Both the position numbers and the translations under genes were made by a program. Shown here one piece after another: positions 1 through 12,393 of a stretch of DNA of 64,000 bases (positions are counted from its first letter, which is position 1; each line of letters starts with the position of its first letter). Source of the DNA: Euryodendron excelsum (Eukaryota; Streptophyta; Magnoliopsida; Ericales; Pentaphylacaceae); the NCBI GenBank assembly GCA_033060915.1, contig CM065389.1:18058501-18122500 (forward strand), read 5' to 3'. The notes under the pieces were generated by a model, which worked only from the letters and a program-made list of their open reading frames with translations, was not told the origin of the DNA and did no database searches.

Positions 1-3000
1 TGAGCAGCACGAACAAATCGCCTACATTATGCATTTAATAAATCATGAGTTGATCAGCTTACACAAAAGCACAAGTATATCAATAAGAATCAAGAATTTA
101 GGCATTACCTCAAAAAACTTTTGGCAGTTGGGGCTGTCATTTCAAACTTCAAGTAATTTAGAACAGCAGATTCCATTTGTAAAACCTGCAGCAGTTATAT
201 TGCTTAATGCTTGTACAAAATTCAAAGAAACTCCAAGAAAATGCGAAATTCTACCGTGAGAAAATAGAACTAACCTCCTCCTTGAAGTATGTGTTATCAG
301 TTATATAGCAGAACTCATCAACCTGGGGTGCACAGATTTCCTCATATTTTCTGTCATGGCAATTCTTTTGTTACCCATGTCTTTGCCCCAGTAAAAAGAA
401 TATATATATGTGTGCATATGTATAGGTGTTCATATAGAGAAAGAGAGAGATGAGATGGTACATATAAACAGAAGAGGGGAGAAATGTTGTATCTTACGCG
501 GCAATCATCATGCTTGCAACCCCAAGCAATTGTAACCTCTGCCTATCCATCGAATTACCAGATAGGTATCGATCTATGTAGTTAACAGTCAAATACAATG
601 TATCAGGAACAAGCCTGTATTCTTCAGCAACCTGTGGCCAGAAACTTCTAGTTAGACATTAGGTTTTCCATTCACAAGATAAAAATAAGTACACTTTCAG
701 GTTAGTTAAAGGGAGATAATGTTTACAATCACGATGGCAGTAATCCAATATAAAAGAAGGAGAAAGCCGCTTTGCCTGGTAAAAATTGGTAATTACACAA
801 ACTAAATACCCATGACAAGAAGTGCTGGGTATGGAGATTCCAAATTGTTAACACTATCCCACACCCTAAATTACCTCAACAAGCCAGTCAACGAGAATTG
901 CACGCATGCTGGCATTAATGTCTTTCTGGATTCTCTCCATGAAGTCGGTGGAAGGCCTTTTCTTCGCCTGAAAATCCCATGGAGAGGGAAAAGAAAAATG
1001 AGAAAAAGAGAAGACAGAAACACAAGAAGAGAAAGAATTGAGAATGAGAACCAATAATCAGTATCAATTATGTAGTTCGACTAAATCCCTGTAAAGCATG
1101 CTGAAGAATATTCTTCACATCTACTTTTAAGAGCAACCAAACAATCGTGCACTGATCATGCCCTCACCCCACAAAATAATCAGTTCAGTATATCCTGTTC
1201 ATGTTTGGTTTGAATTTCGTTAATGTTCTGCTTTGAGAGGAATATCCTATTGGCTTACTTGATTATTATGTCCAATGGAACATTGTCATTTAACTCTAGA
1301 AAAGCATGCACTGCTACCACATTTCTCCTTTTCTTACTAGTGAAAATCTCTCAGTAGGCAAAATGGAATACGTATGACATGTGAAGTTCTTATGACTTGA
1401 AGTCATTAAATATGTAAGTTCTTCTATTATTAAATGTTATGGAAGCCAAGCTACTTAAGATTAACTTATCTTGAACTGCTTTGAGAGGAATATCCTATAA
1501 ATCAGGATATGAGTAAACTACTATACAGGTAACCATCATATATGTCTTACTGTTAACACCTTTGCGCTAAAATCCTATGCTTCAGATTTCCTGTTACAAA
1601 AAGGTCCATTCCACTAAGAATCTTTTCTGGCATTTACACAGTAGTATCTTTTTTCAGTTTGAAACATTTCTACTTAAACTGGCCTCTCTACCAATCTATA
1701 AACCAAATCATGAACACAGTTAATAATTTAGTAACAATTAGCAAAGAATATCATGTTGACATTACGAAAAGTAATATTTTGGAGCATGAATTTAATAGGA
1801 ATGCTGACTGAGCGATGCATAAAACAAATGATTGAAATAGATGTCTAACCTCAGATGCTCGCAAGTGCTTGTAAATATCACAAGCCATGGTTGCGCATAA
1901 CTGTGGGTCCATGAAATTGTCATCAACATCAACAATATCATCAGTTATTTCCACCCCCACAACTATATCTTTCTTGCAGATAGTTTCTGTGAGCAGCAAG
2001 GAAAAACTTAACTTAAATTTGCCACCCATGCAAGGTCAGAAGATGTCTGAAACACAGTAATCTACACAAACTTTTATGAAAACCAAAAGGAGAGCATTCA
2101 AATTATAGTCAACAGATAAACAGACATGGAGATGCTAAAACCCATTGATGAGTAGACAGATCATAAAATGAAACCTGCTGCCTCCACATTCTCTGAAATG
2201 TAGAGTTTGCTGCATGTCTTCCTCTCTATAGATTCAACCGCTGCTATGTCATTGTTGTCTAGATATTCAACTTCTGGACTCTTCAAAGAATCAAAAGTAG
2301 ACATAGTTTCATCCAAAGAAACCGAAAATCCATCCGAATGAGGAGGAGAAATATCCATGCTGCATGGGGCTGGAGGAGCAGTAAGCCTAGAGAGAGCTAC
2401 ATCACCTGTTGTTAAAGATGTACTCCTTGTGGAGACAACCACACTTGGTTTCACATTCAAGGGTGCTAGCAAGGTACTCGCAGAGAAGCCTGCATGACTA
2501 ATGCAAGTAGAGGATATCTTCTTGGCATTGGCAATTTTAGTTGTACATGGTACCTTCAAATATGAAATTGAATTAATCACTTTTATCACAAATCAAAGAA
2601 GGGCATTTCCAACCAAAAACAATGCTAAAAGGATGAATTCATAGTTGAATTGTACTCATCAATCTTTGAATCAACATAAACAAAACTTTGACCATTGCAT
2701 TTATCATTATTGAATGTCAAATGTTTTAAGCTGTTAATCATTACACATTCAGTAATACAGCTTCAAAGAATACAGTTAGATTAAAACTACAATAGCGGTT
2801 AAAACAGGAAGACTCTATGTACCCATTCTGTAATTCTGAAATTAAAACCAATAAAATGGACAAGTTGCAGATTATATTAAGAGAAACAAGTTTGATAAAA
2901 CAACTTATTTAGCATTTGCTATCAGTTAACCAACCAAACAAAGATCTTAAAGCTCAAGTCCTTAGTTCAAGGCTGGAAATAGTAGCGAAAGTGTGAGAGT

Positions 3001-4884
3001 ACTACTAAGGACTATCTAGAGAGAATCTACCAGCAAAGACTTCAAATTTTCAAGCTCCTCTATATAATATGTAGTTTACTAGTTATCAAGCAAAAGATAC
3101 ATTACACCAATTTACTTTCTGACTTTATGTATATACATACATATATGTAGAATTATAGATAGATGCACATACAATCAAGGGAGGACCCAATTGGCTACTT
3201 CCACTGTTTTTAAAAAATATTTTGTGTATTTATTTGGTCCTAGGTTATAAATATAGATTTTGCCCCCACTGAATTACAAAAACTTACATTTGCCTCCCTC
3301 TGAATTTAGTAATACTTATATTTGTCCCCACTGAAAATCACTAAACCTATAGCAGAAAATATACATATCTAATTAACTCTTCATTATTTGACTAAATAAA
3401 CAACACAATTCGAATTAACCCTTCATTATATATATCCATAGACTCTTGGTTATCTAAAATCTCAAAATCACTTCTCTAAATTTTGAACCTTAACCAGTCA
3501 AATCTGAATTAAGGTTTTTTATAGAGTTTTTGTGTACAACTTTTATACACAGACGGTGCCCCTTTTTGGCGTGTTTAATATAATTATTCCTTTATTTGTT
3601 AAGAAATATGTATTGTCAATTAACAAAAAATTTGTATATGATTTTATGTAAATTTTGCCCCCACTAAACAACAATCCTAGATCTGCCCCTGCATACAACT
3701 CATAAATGTCAATATCACTAATTGGACTGCAAGTCACGAAACTCCATATTTGTCTTTCAACATTTTTTATGTTACTCCTTTTCCAATCGATGGACATGCA
3801 TAATCAAAACTTCAAGTAAGTTTATCCTCCATTACAGGCTTATGTAGTTCTCAATTTATTATCATGGAGCTATTTTTATAATGTTTAGACAACTGTCTCA
3901 AATTGCTTCAACTTAGAAGGCCCTATCTGCTTACATACTACTAGCATTTGCATAGCAGCATAGATGTAAGAATGTGCCAGATGCATACCCCACAAACTTC
4001 TTAGCTTCAAGGTAGATGACGCACATTGATTGAGGAGTCTTCTATTCTCACAATAAGGGTAGCTAAAGATTTTCCAAATGGTTTTAAATACTTTCCTTTC
4101 TTTGTTTTTAGTTTTGGTCTGATAATTTTCTCTTATGGCGTCTGTTACTAACTCACTGTGAATTCTTCATGAACATATAGTGTCTGTTTTTCTTATGAAT
4201 TTGTATTATTTGAAAATTGGCCTACATTGATCAAATAGGAGAAGGTAAGATGTATACTACACAAAAATTGACAATTACAGAACACCAAATAAATAAATAA
4301 GAAGAAAATAATGTCCAGAACAAGCAAAGCACACAATTCTTTACGGAAAAAAAGATAGAAAAACTATATGTATACATATTATACATGTATAATTGTCAAA
4401 TATAGTGAAATCATTTAGTGTCATTTATATAATGTAAACTCACAACCTGACATCAAACAAAATGAATTTCAAACAAATTCAACCAAATGATAGAATGATC
4501 AAAAATGAAACTTCCAAGAAAAAAAATTAAAGAAAAAGAAAGCAACCTTAAAGATAAAAGAAACTATAAAGAACAACAAAGAAACCCACCCACTCATGCA
4601 GAATCAATTCATAGCCAAAGATTAAAACTCAAATAAATACCATAATCCATCAAATTGAAGTAAATGCATACCATATTCGATGAAACCAAGCTTCGCGAAC
4701 CACTCTGAGAGCCATGCCTCTGATTCGTGACGTTAGCGAGAGCCGGCCGCTTCTTCGCCATGTGTGGCGGCACCGCTATGACCTTCCCAAGATTCTCCGA
4801 TGAAGACGACGCTTGCCGCTTGGCCAGCGAAGATGGATGCAGCGACGAAGATGAAACGGGAGGACGGCGATTCTTGGTCGACAT
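1..4884 (-). CDS. CYCA1: A-type cyclin, CYCA1 class, copy 1 (3' end beyond window)
   Basis: Regulatory cyclin that activates a CDK for S/G2-M and meiotic progression in the nucleus. Exons on the minus strand: 4884-4672, 2553-2175, 1986-1850, 967-875, 631-498, 350-275, 185-109, and 21 to beyond position 1. All junctions are GT-AG and keep frame. The start ATG at 4884 opens an N-terminal tail with a destruction box R46-x-x-L-x4-N54 (RPALANVTN), needed for APC/C degradation in this family. Exon 4 carries the MRAIL hydrophobic-patch motif and LVDWLVE. Exon 5 continues VAEEYRLVP, and exon 6 has KYEE with the CDK-contact lysine (K320). The matching glutamate E349 is in exon 7. The FLRRF motif at the exon 7/8 join is intact here, unlike copy 2. 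Exons 9-11 should lie left of the window. The class call is strong. Choosing between CYCA1;1 and CYCA1;2 would need a tree. Confidence 0.93.
3176..3691. mobile_element. Non-autonomous hAT-like element in intron 1 of CYCA1 copy 1
   Basis: A 516-bp insert in the large first intron. It is bounded by an almost perfect 8-bp target duplication (catacaat at 3168-3175, catacaac at 3692-3699). The termini are related inverted sequences: the left begins CAAGGGAGGACC and the reverse complement of the right begins CAGGGGCAGATC. The interior repeats short stretches such as TTTGCCCCCACT and encodes nothing convincing. An 8-bp duplication is the hAT hallmark. The equivalent intron of copy 2 has no counterpart. 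Confidence 0.7.
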
Positions 4885-6199
4885 TTTCTTAGATGTAACC
4901 CAGAAATCAAGTTTTTTTTCCCGAGAAAATAAACTTTTTCAGTCTTGTTTCTTGCTCAGAGATTGAACAAAAAAGCTGATTAGTTGATCCCAAGAAGCGA
5001 ACTTGAGCTCAATAGAGATTGAATTTTCTAGAAATTAGGGTTTGAATGAGGGATAGATTTCTTGGGCTTGAAGTGAAACGGAGGAGAGAAGTGAAGTGAA
5101 GTGCAGTGAAGCAGAGCAAAGAGGTGGTAGTTTTAGAAAGAGAAGAGGGGCAAAGGGGTGATTTGAATTGCGAACTGATCGTGACCGTTGATTCGACTCC
5201 GTAATCGTTAGGAGCGGACACGGTGGGGCCCACTGATTCACCACTTGAATTTGAGTTCAACTAATATCAGAAATTGAAAGACGAATGACCAATCAGATCG
5301 CGAACATTAATGCCACGTGTTTGGGTTGTCATTGATTTTGACGAATGTTAATGGCTGCTCATTAGTCTTTGAATCACGGACCGTCCCGTTAGCCTGTAAT
5401 TTTGAATTCGAATTTAAACGGTAAGTAGATCCATCTTCGGCATTCTACATATATCGCTATATTTTTTTTTTTTTTTTTTTTTTGCTTTTCTTATGTGTAT
5501 CACTATCACTTCAGCCAAGTTGCAAATGGAAAATAGAAAATGAAAGACAGAAACATGAAGGACAATTATTTTTGGACTGCTCAATTTATTCCCTGAGTTT
5601 CTTCCATGATTTTTGTGGGTTGAATATATGAAAAATTCTATTCTTACAAACAAATTATATAGAAATCTCTCTAGAATGATATGGTGTTCACAATTTTACA
5701 ATTAAAACTCATCTTGATATGCATTTTGTTTTAGTAATACTATATAACCAAAAAAATTCATACAAAATTACTGTACATAATGAGTAATTATAAAATTACG
5801 ATCGCCACATCATTTTTGATTAAATTTTTTCAAAGAATAAAATTTTTCTATACTACAAGACTCGTTTAGTTGCATAATTTTATATAAAAATTTTGTATAA
5901 CTTTTTTGTTTGTACAACTTTACTTGTTAAAATAAACACTATAATTTCACCTTGATAGTCCCTTAGGTTTTTAACCATTCCATTTGTTTCTGCAATTTTA
6001 CTACCTCAGATGATTCATGAACCTATTGTGTAAGAAAACGAATTTATTGTGCCTATAGCATGAAGAGAGCGAAATATACTTTGATTCTTACAAACTATTT
6101 AGCGTCAATCTACAGCCTAAAAAAAAGTTGGGAAGTTCAATGAGATGCCACAAATAGTTAAGATATTCCATATCCAAGCACGGCCAATAGCTGAGAAAT
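4885..6199 (-). promoter_or_regulatory. 5' flank of CYCA1 copy 1
   Basis: This holds the promoter and 5' leader of the copy 1 cyclin. The first 300 bases upstream of the ATG are pyrimidine-rich in the gene's sense. An AACGG core, the site type bound by MYB3R factors in M-phase-specific genes, lies at 5182-5191 and reads TCAACGGTCA in the gene's direction. Further out is a poly-T run (5462-5483) and AT-rich sequence with no gene I can support. Promoter function is inferred from position. Confidence 0.45.
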
Positions 6200-6575
6200 T
6201 TTTCAAGATGACCTTTCATGGTTTGAGTGAAAATCAATGCCTTATGTAGTTTAAAATTAACATATAATCCCCTTGTGGTTTAAATTTGTCCGCAAAATCG
6301 ATGGAACCATGACATATTTGATGAAATGACAAAAAAACCCTTGCAAAAGACAACTCTTTATTTTAATATAAAAAAGTTAAATTATTTTTTTGATGTACCA
6401 TTTTAGAGAGATAAAATTATAAAAACACTCTTGTAACAATTTCGGTTAATTCTAACGATTTCATTCATTTTACAATTAAATCCAAATCACAGACAAGTAT
6501 GTGTTCATTTTTAAACTATAAAAGAGTCATCTGATTTTCATTCAAACCACAAGGTAAAATGTAATTACCCCAATC
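6200..6575. repeat. Foldback MITE-like element
   Basis: The left flank (about 6205-6270) and the reverse complement of the right flank (about 6500-6575) match over roughly 60 bases. The shared motifs are TGGTTTGAGTGAAAATCA on the left and TGGTTTGAATGAAAATCA on the right, then a shared TAGTTTAAAA and ACATA. The interior is AT-rich and non-coding. Only the right half recurs at 18,317, so the second copy is truncated at the duplication breakpoint. Exact ends and target duplication are not resolved. Confidence 0.5.
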
Positions 6576-6794
6576 TTTTATTAGCTCATTTTCTTGAAAC
6601 AGAGCCTGAAATGACTAAAGCAACACCACTGCCATGGGGGAGGCATTGATGTTTCACCAATGTCATTGAGCTCTGCTGGAGTAGTAACCTGTGGATATTA
6701 AATCTGCAAATGTCATAAGAGCTTAAACTATCCTGTGCATGCTGAGAATCGGAGTAACAAAAAAAATCTAGACAACAAAATCAGATATAGAAAA
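6498..6794. repeat. Left copy of the ~300-bp direct repeat flanking the viral insertion
   Basis: Near-identical to 18,317-18,641, with a few substitutions and one 25-bp deletion. In the deletion, GCTTAAACT joins directly to ATCCTGTG; the deleted segment is bounded by AAACT repeats in the right copy. The match ends at GATATAGAAAA on both sides. On the right the sequence continues into the 3' flank of CYCA1 copy 2; on the left it runs straight into viral leader sequence. Viral insertion, or the repair of the break it used, therefore duplicated about 0.3 kb of host DNA. Confidence 0.85.
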
Positions 6795-6872
6795 TAATGA
6801 TTCATATAATCCGTATATACATACTTTATACGCAAAATTACATACTGTTATTTACGCTACCATGCACAGAAA

Positions 6873-6888
6873 CATGACTCTGATACCA
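6873..6888 (-). other. Viral minus-strand primer-binding site, tRNA-Met(i)
   Basis: On the minus strand this reads TGGTATCAGAGTCATG. It is the complement of the 3' end of plant initiator tRNA-Met as used by Caulimoviridae, with one departure from the usual sequence. It lies about 175 bases beyond the poly(A) signal of the left arm, the order expected on the circular map. Viral sequence continues some 78 bases further to the host junction. The right arm stops before its equivalent. Confidence 0.8.
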
Positions 6889-7062
6889 AAATAGCCTAGG
6901 TCTAAACAAAAGGTATAAAAAAAAACACAGGTAAACACAAAATATAAAACACACAGGTACAAACAAATATATAATAAGAATTGTCAAGGAAAGACAAATA
7001 TAAACCTATCAAAGAAAGTAAAGAGAGAGCAATAGAGAGCGAACAATAGTATGAGTAAGAAA

Positions 7063-7126
7063 TTTATTAGCAAGAGAGGGACAGGATTGCAAATGCCTTC
7101 AATAAGAGTGAAGGATCACTTTATAA
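7063..7126 (-). promoter_or_regulatory. Viral pregenomic promoter core and poly(A) signal, left arm
   Basis: On the minus strand a TATA box (TATAAAG, 7119-7125) is followed 57 bases later by AATAAA (7063-7068). This is the compact TATA, start site and poly(A) arrangement of caulimovirid pregenomic RNA promoters. A TGACG motif, as found in as-1-type enhancers, lies nearby at 7220-7224 on the plus strand. The promoter points left, toward the 5' flank of CYCA1 copy 1 and in its sense orientation. Activity is not shown by the sequence. Confidence 0.65.
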
Positions 7127-7345
7127 ACAAAAAGAAAATACTATTCCGGAATCCAAAATTTTAATTACAAGTCTAGAGAGACAACTTTTTACAAAGTCAA
7201 AAGATGTTTTATAAAAGCAATGACGCATAATGGAGTGGGGCCCAGATGAGTTGGCGTCAGTCGGCCATTTGCGTCAATGGAAAGATGCCTTTTTGTCGTG
7301 TAGTGTGATAGCTTTTACAAGAAAATATTCCTTCACATGGGACGG

Positions 7346-8767
7346 TTACTTTTTGTCGTCCTTATCCTTATCTGACGAGGCTGAAGAGCGAGATTTCCTT
7401 GTCTTTTTCTTTGCCATTATTTCAAGCATGGCATCAAAGAGATCTTCTGTGGTCGGAATAGGATCCGAATCTTCCTTATATAGATCTTGGGATTCTCCTG
7501 CTAGACAAGAGTGATGAGAGGATTGGGATTGCATCTCTTCATCTTAATCTGAGTCAGATTTGAACGTGGCCAAGAATTCTCCTTTTAATTATCGGAGACA
7601 TTCATACATCAATTCTTTATCCTTCACAAGAGGATTTTGCATTTTTAAAGCATTTTTCATAATATCCAATTTGGATGTAGAAGGATAAGATTGGGATCTT
7701 TGGAACTCAAATTCTTGTTGATAATCGTTTATAACAGCAGCTATCTCTGCTACAGTTTTGTCAAGTTCTTTATCCATTTTATTCCACCAACCAACATGGA
7801 ATTGTTTATAGAGACATAATAAGTTACCCGAATCTTTTTTCATAATAGGAGTCCAGGCCCAAATACAAGGTATGCCAAATTCACTGAAAAATGTAAAAGG
7901 TTGGATCCATCCATATAATGGGTTGGGTCCATTTTATTAATTTGGGGCAAATAAGCAACCCAGAAACCCAATTGTTCTTGGACAACAGGAGGTAAAATAG
8001 TATGAAGAGGCCCAAATTTTTTCCACCAAACATAAAACCATTAGGGCCAACCTTTTTTTATAAATTTGTGAATTTATTTTAATCCACCAAGTATGTTTCC
8101 GTTTTGGATTTTCATAAAAAAAAGCTCAAGTGAAAGCTTGAACATAATCCCAATAATTATAAGTATGGGGATGATCAAGTAAAACAAATTGTTTCTCATT
8201 ATAAGGAAGTAATCCCCATTCATGAGGAAAAATAATTTTCTTGATATAACATTTAAAAGAATTAATAGGGCCAGTTTTACTGGTCATATTGGAATAGAAA
8301 TTTGTGAAATCACAAGAGTCTGTAATTTTCAAAAATTTTTACATAACTATCCAAAATTTTTGGCTTCCAAATGGATAAAAAAATGTGTGAAAATATTTTT
8401 TCATGAGATACCATGAATTATTTTTCCATTGCCTATCAATAGGTTCCAAATACAGAATATGATCTGTATAGGGAAGCTGAATAGGAGTCAGAGAATGTGA
8501 TAGGGATTCCACCATTTGAGCATATAATGCTTCAAGGTCAGTGTTACCTTGTTGAGAGCCACTAAATTGGCCTTCTTGTGCAATTACTTGTTGCACCTTG
8601 GCATAGATAGGATCATTCACAAATATAACTGTGACTTTGTTTTTATCTGGTTTCATTCCAGATGATGAAGCCTGATTAAAACCACGACCTTTTGAGAGGG
8701 TATTTCCCCTGCCACGACCTCAGTTGGAGTTATATCCCCTTCCTTTCTCACGATCATAGGGGTTCAT
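7346..8767 (-). pseudogene. Viral second ORF remnant, left arm (function unknown)
   Basis: Begins at an ATGA (8764-8767) that overlaps the stop of the polyprotein and ends at the lysine-rich stretch KKKTRKSRS before a stop at 7346. The start is Gly/Arg/Asn-rich, followed by a conserved-looking middle with many Trp, Tyr and Phe residues. Several stops and frameshifts break it into pieces, of which 8656-8339, 8332-8126, 7843-7589 and 7534-7346 are the longest open blocks. I do not recognise a domain. Two arms keep the same layout, so it was a real viral gene. It corresponds to the extra ORF reported downstream of the polyprotein in some florendoviruses. Confidence 0.65.
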
Positions 8768-10390
8768 TCCTGTAAAAATTCTCGGGTCAGGAAATCAGGA
8801 AGAGAATTATCCTTCCCTTTGATATACATAATATCAAAGTCAAACACAGATAATTGTGTTCGCTAGGGCAATTATATGCTTCGATGCATCATGTTTAATA
8901 TCTTTGCTGAAGATATATTTTACAGCTTAACAGTCTGTTTTTAACAGAAATTGTTGATTTAATAAATCATCTTGAAATTTAGATATACATTTAACAATAG
9001 AGAGTAGTTCTTTCTTTACAGTAGCATATTTAGATTGAGCAGGATTCCATTTTCCTAATGCATATCTTATCAAAATTTACTTTTTAGTATCAGGTATGAC
9101 CTGAGTAAGAATACCACCATAACCAATATCACTAGCATTAGTTTGCACAATTTTAAACCATGTAGAATTAGCAAGAGTTAAGCATGGAAGGTTTTTAACC
9201 TTAGATTTAATTGTTTGTACTGCCAAAGTATGTTTGGGAGTCCATGGAGAAGGGATTTTCTTTAATCTATCATATAAGATAGCAGAATCTTTTGCAAAAT
9301 TTTTATAATAGGGACTAATATAATTTAGACTCCCTAAAAATCTTTGTAATTGAGTTTTATCTAGTATTTCATCAGGAAATTTAGAAGCAAACTCTATACT
9401 ACATGTAATGGGAACAATTTGTCCCTAGTGAATATTATGACCCAAAAAACGAACAGTTGTTTGAAACAGTTTCATTTTTGGAGCAGATATAACTAATCCA
9501 TTATGTAATATGATTTTACAAAAAATATCTAAATGCCTAAAATGTTGATCCAGAGTTTGAGAAAATACCAGAATATCATTAATATAAACAAGAATAAAAG
9601 TCAGTATAAAGAATGAAAATATTATTCATAATATTTCGGAATTCAGAAAAAGCATTTTTCAAACCAAAAGGCATAACATTCCATTCATAATGCCCTATGA
9701 GAACAGTAAACGTTGTTTTATATCGATCAGATTCAGCAACCTGAATTTGCGAATATCCAAATTTTAAATCAAATTTAAAAAAAATAAGAGCTTTGTGTAG
9801 GCGATCCAGTAAATCTTTTTTATTAGGTATAGGATACCTAATCCATTTTAACACTTTATTGAGGGGTTTATAATTAATAACTAAGTGAGGAACTCCCCTC
9901 TTAATTTCGGCATTTTTATTAACATAAAATCCTGTACAACTCCAAGGAGAGTAAGATTTTCTAATGAGTTTTTTCTCAAGTAAGGAAGCAATTTCCTTTT
10001 TACACAGTTCAAGATAATCTTGATTCATTTGACAAGGATGAGCTCTTGTTAGTATTTGTTTATCAGAAAAATAATTTTCATAAGGAAAAGAGAGACAATA
10101 TGCTTCTTTCTATTCCAAAAAGTATTAGGATGATCATTACAAATTTCACTAAGAAATTGTTTTTCAATTATTATGATTTTGTCTTGATTCTTAGGTTTAA
10201 CTAAGGATTCAACAATAGTCCACATAGAAATTTCTTGTTTAAGAAAATTAATTTTATTTTTTTTGGCTAACAAGATATTTTTTACTTCATTCAAATATTT
10301 GGTGTGAGGATCAGTTTTAAACTGAAAAACAATTTGTTGATTTTTAAGCTTGATATAAATATCGGTTGAATCAATTTTTTCAATAGGCAT
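8768..10390 (-). pseudogene. Viral reverse transcriptase-RNase H remnant, left arm
   Basis: Carries the RT core of a pararetrovirus: a block around KWIRYPIPNKKDLL, then FKFDLKFGYSQIQV and NVMPFGLKNA. The catalytic box at 9574-9585 reads Y-I-N-D, so one of the two metal-binding aspartates is lost, and the frame is also shifted just before it. The RNase H part (about 9150-8800) reads QTNASDIGYGG where the family has a catalytic aspartate. Open blocks are 10,390-10,049 and 10,028-9579; the rest is interrupted. The product would be inactive. Confidence 0.85.
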
Positions 10391-10440
10391 AATACTATAT
10401 AGGAAAGGTGTAATAAGTATAACATGGTGTTGTAAATTTT

Positions 10441-10866
10441 TTACAAGTAGAATTGTAGATGGAATATATATATATCTTGATTACAGATATGAGTATCAGT
10501 AATTTTATACTGTATTTCGAGTTTATTACCACTAGCAGAAGTCAAAGAATGCTTTGTTTTCTCAAGGTATTGGGTTGGAATTAACCCTTCTTGAACACAA
10601 TTTAAATTGGCACCACTATCTACCAAGGCAGTAAGATTTTCAATCAATAATTCATTATGAACGAATAGAGTGATCTTTATATACCACTTTTGATAAGTGA
10701 CTTGATCTAGAATAGCCAAATATTGAGGAAGAGAAGACTGAGTTGATTCTGTGGAGCTAGGAATCTGTCGACCTAATTCCAGATTAGTAACCCTAGAGGT
10801 TAAACTTAGATTATCATTTTTTAGAGATTTAATCTCTACTTTTAACTGATTAATTTCAACTTTCAA
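10441..10866 (-). pseudogene. Viral aspartic protease remnant, left arm
   Basis: A 141-residue open block with an N-terminal coiled-coil-like stretch (LKVEIKSLKNDN, then leucine-spaced residues) and the retropepsin active-site motif VDSGAN. In the virus this protease would cleave the capsid-polymerase polyprotein. A dinucleotide TA expansion near 10,463 shifts the frame after NQDIYI, separating it from the RT block, which begins at 10,390. Confidence 0.8.
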
Positions 10867-10931
10867 ATCCTACAAAATAACATGTTTGCCTTGTTAATGT
10901 TGAAGTCATTTCATAACTTTAGTCATGCTAT

Positions 10932-12377
10932 GAGCATTAGAAATTTTTGGAATATCATCCTGTTTCTTTACCTGTTTCAGATAATTTTCAATCATCTGAG
11001 CTTTCATAGTTGTATTAAGAATTTGATCTAAAATTGTTATGATCATTTCTTTATCCTGAGTAAGCATATTAATACTTAAACCATGCATATCAACTATGAC
11101 TTTATAATAATTACAATTGCCAGAATAAGAAGCTTTCTTGTCTGGATCAGTATCACTAGAAGACGAAATATCATCTTCTGGAACCTAATCTAAATCCTGT
11201 GACTCAAACTTTTCAGATGTAGAGTCATCAGGCTCACTTTCACTATTCAGAAATAATTTAGCTAAAATATCTTTTAGCTGTTCATCAATTTGAAGTTCAT
11301 TTAACTTCTTTTTTGTAAGACATTTGTTTGCGTAGTGACCAAGTTTGCCTCATTTCCAACATTTAATTTCTTTTTTAAGAGTAGATGATTTATTCTTAGA
11401 AGAAGATTTTTTAACATACTTCTTAGAGGGTTGACTTGTAGAGACTTCCTGAGTATGTTTCTTTTTCCGATAAGAAGATTTTGGTTTAGATTTCTTTTTA
11501 CCTTTAGATCATGTAGAATGATCTGGAGGAGGTTTAGACATATCCATACCAAAATTATCACAAAAATCTCCAAGTTGAGATTTTTCAATAAGCCGTCGCT
11601 TTTTAAGCTGGCTTTTAAGCTTAATGTCATTACATAAAACTAATCCTTCCTGTATACAGGTATCAATGAGACTGCCAAAAGAATGGTTAGAATAGAGAAT
11701 GGAAATTCCATCATTTCTATCCCTAAGAGCTTTCCTAACTCGCTCAACAAAGAGAAAAGGAAGACCATCAACAAATTTAGACTTTCAATGGTCACTATTA
11801 GCATCTGAAAGTTGCATAACACGACTAAGAAATACATCCTTATACCATCTAAAATGGGTAAGAATAGGACATCTAAGATTTTGAAAGAGTGTCCTAATAT
11901 TTTCATTGTTACTGGAATATCTTCCAGTAAAATGCTCACAAATGACTAAAATCAGTGTATAAATGGATTGTTCAGTAATTGTAACATGATTAGGATCATT
12001 AGGGGTAGGAGTAGGTTCCTGTTTAACTACATCTAAAATCTCAGATTTAGCAGTTGGGGTTAAATAGTTGTCCCACCATCCTTTGATGGTACCCGTGAAC
12101 CCACTAATTATCATTTGGGCAATGACTCTACCATTATTGCCACGCTGTTTACAAATAGTACTATACATACAGATATGATGACACATGTCAAATATTTGTT
12201 TATCAACAAGACCATCAAGATTCCATTCATAAATGGAATTTCCTTGATAATTATTTTGAATAAAATTATCATTTTCTTCAAATAACACATCTTATGGGGT
12301 AGGTCGTTTATAATAGTAATGTTTTGAATGCCTAGGTTCAGCCGCAATTTTATTAGTTTCATCTTGATCTTGATCAA
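10932..12377 (-). pseudogene. Viral capsid protein and zinc-knuckle remnant (single-copy centre)
   Basis: The block at 12,288-11,785 contains the caulimovirid capsid-type stretch around GWWDNYLTP and ILTHFRWYKDVFLSRV. It continues in other frames through GLPFLF and ERVRKALRDRN. A CCHC zinc knuckle follows at 11,361-11,320; a stop codon occupies the position of its second cysteine. Downstream to 10,932 lies an acidic, serine-rich linker toward the protease, with the open block 11,088-10,906. Several frameshifts and stops interrupt it. This region occurs only once in the element. Confidence 0.8.
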
Positions 12378-12393
12378 AAATATCAGAAATAGA

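Larger units (their letters stand above)
7026..10931 (-). repeat. Left arm of the viral inverted repeat
   Basis: This 3.9-kb segment matches the reverse complement of 13,958-17,838 throughout, with scattered substitutions and small indels. It covers protease, RT, RNase H, the second ORF and the pregenomic promoter. The inner boundary lies in the short shared sequence ATAGCATG (10,924-10,931 and 13,958-13,965), a likely microhomology junction. The outer boundary lies just beyond the poly(A) signal, where the arms diverge after CTCTCTTTA. Confidence 0.9.
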
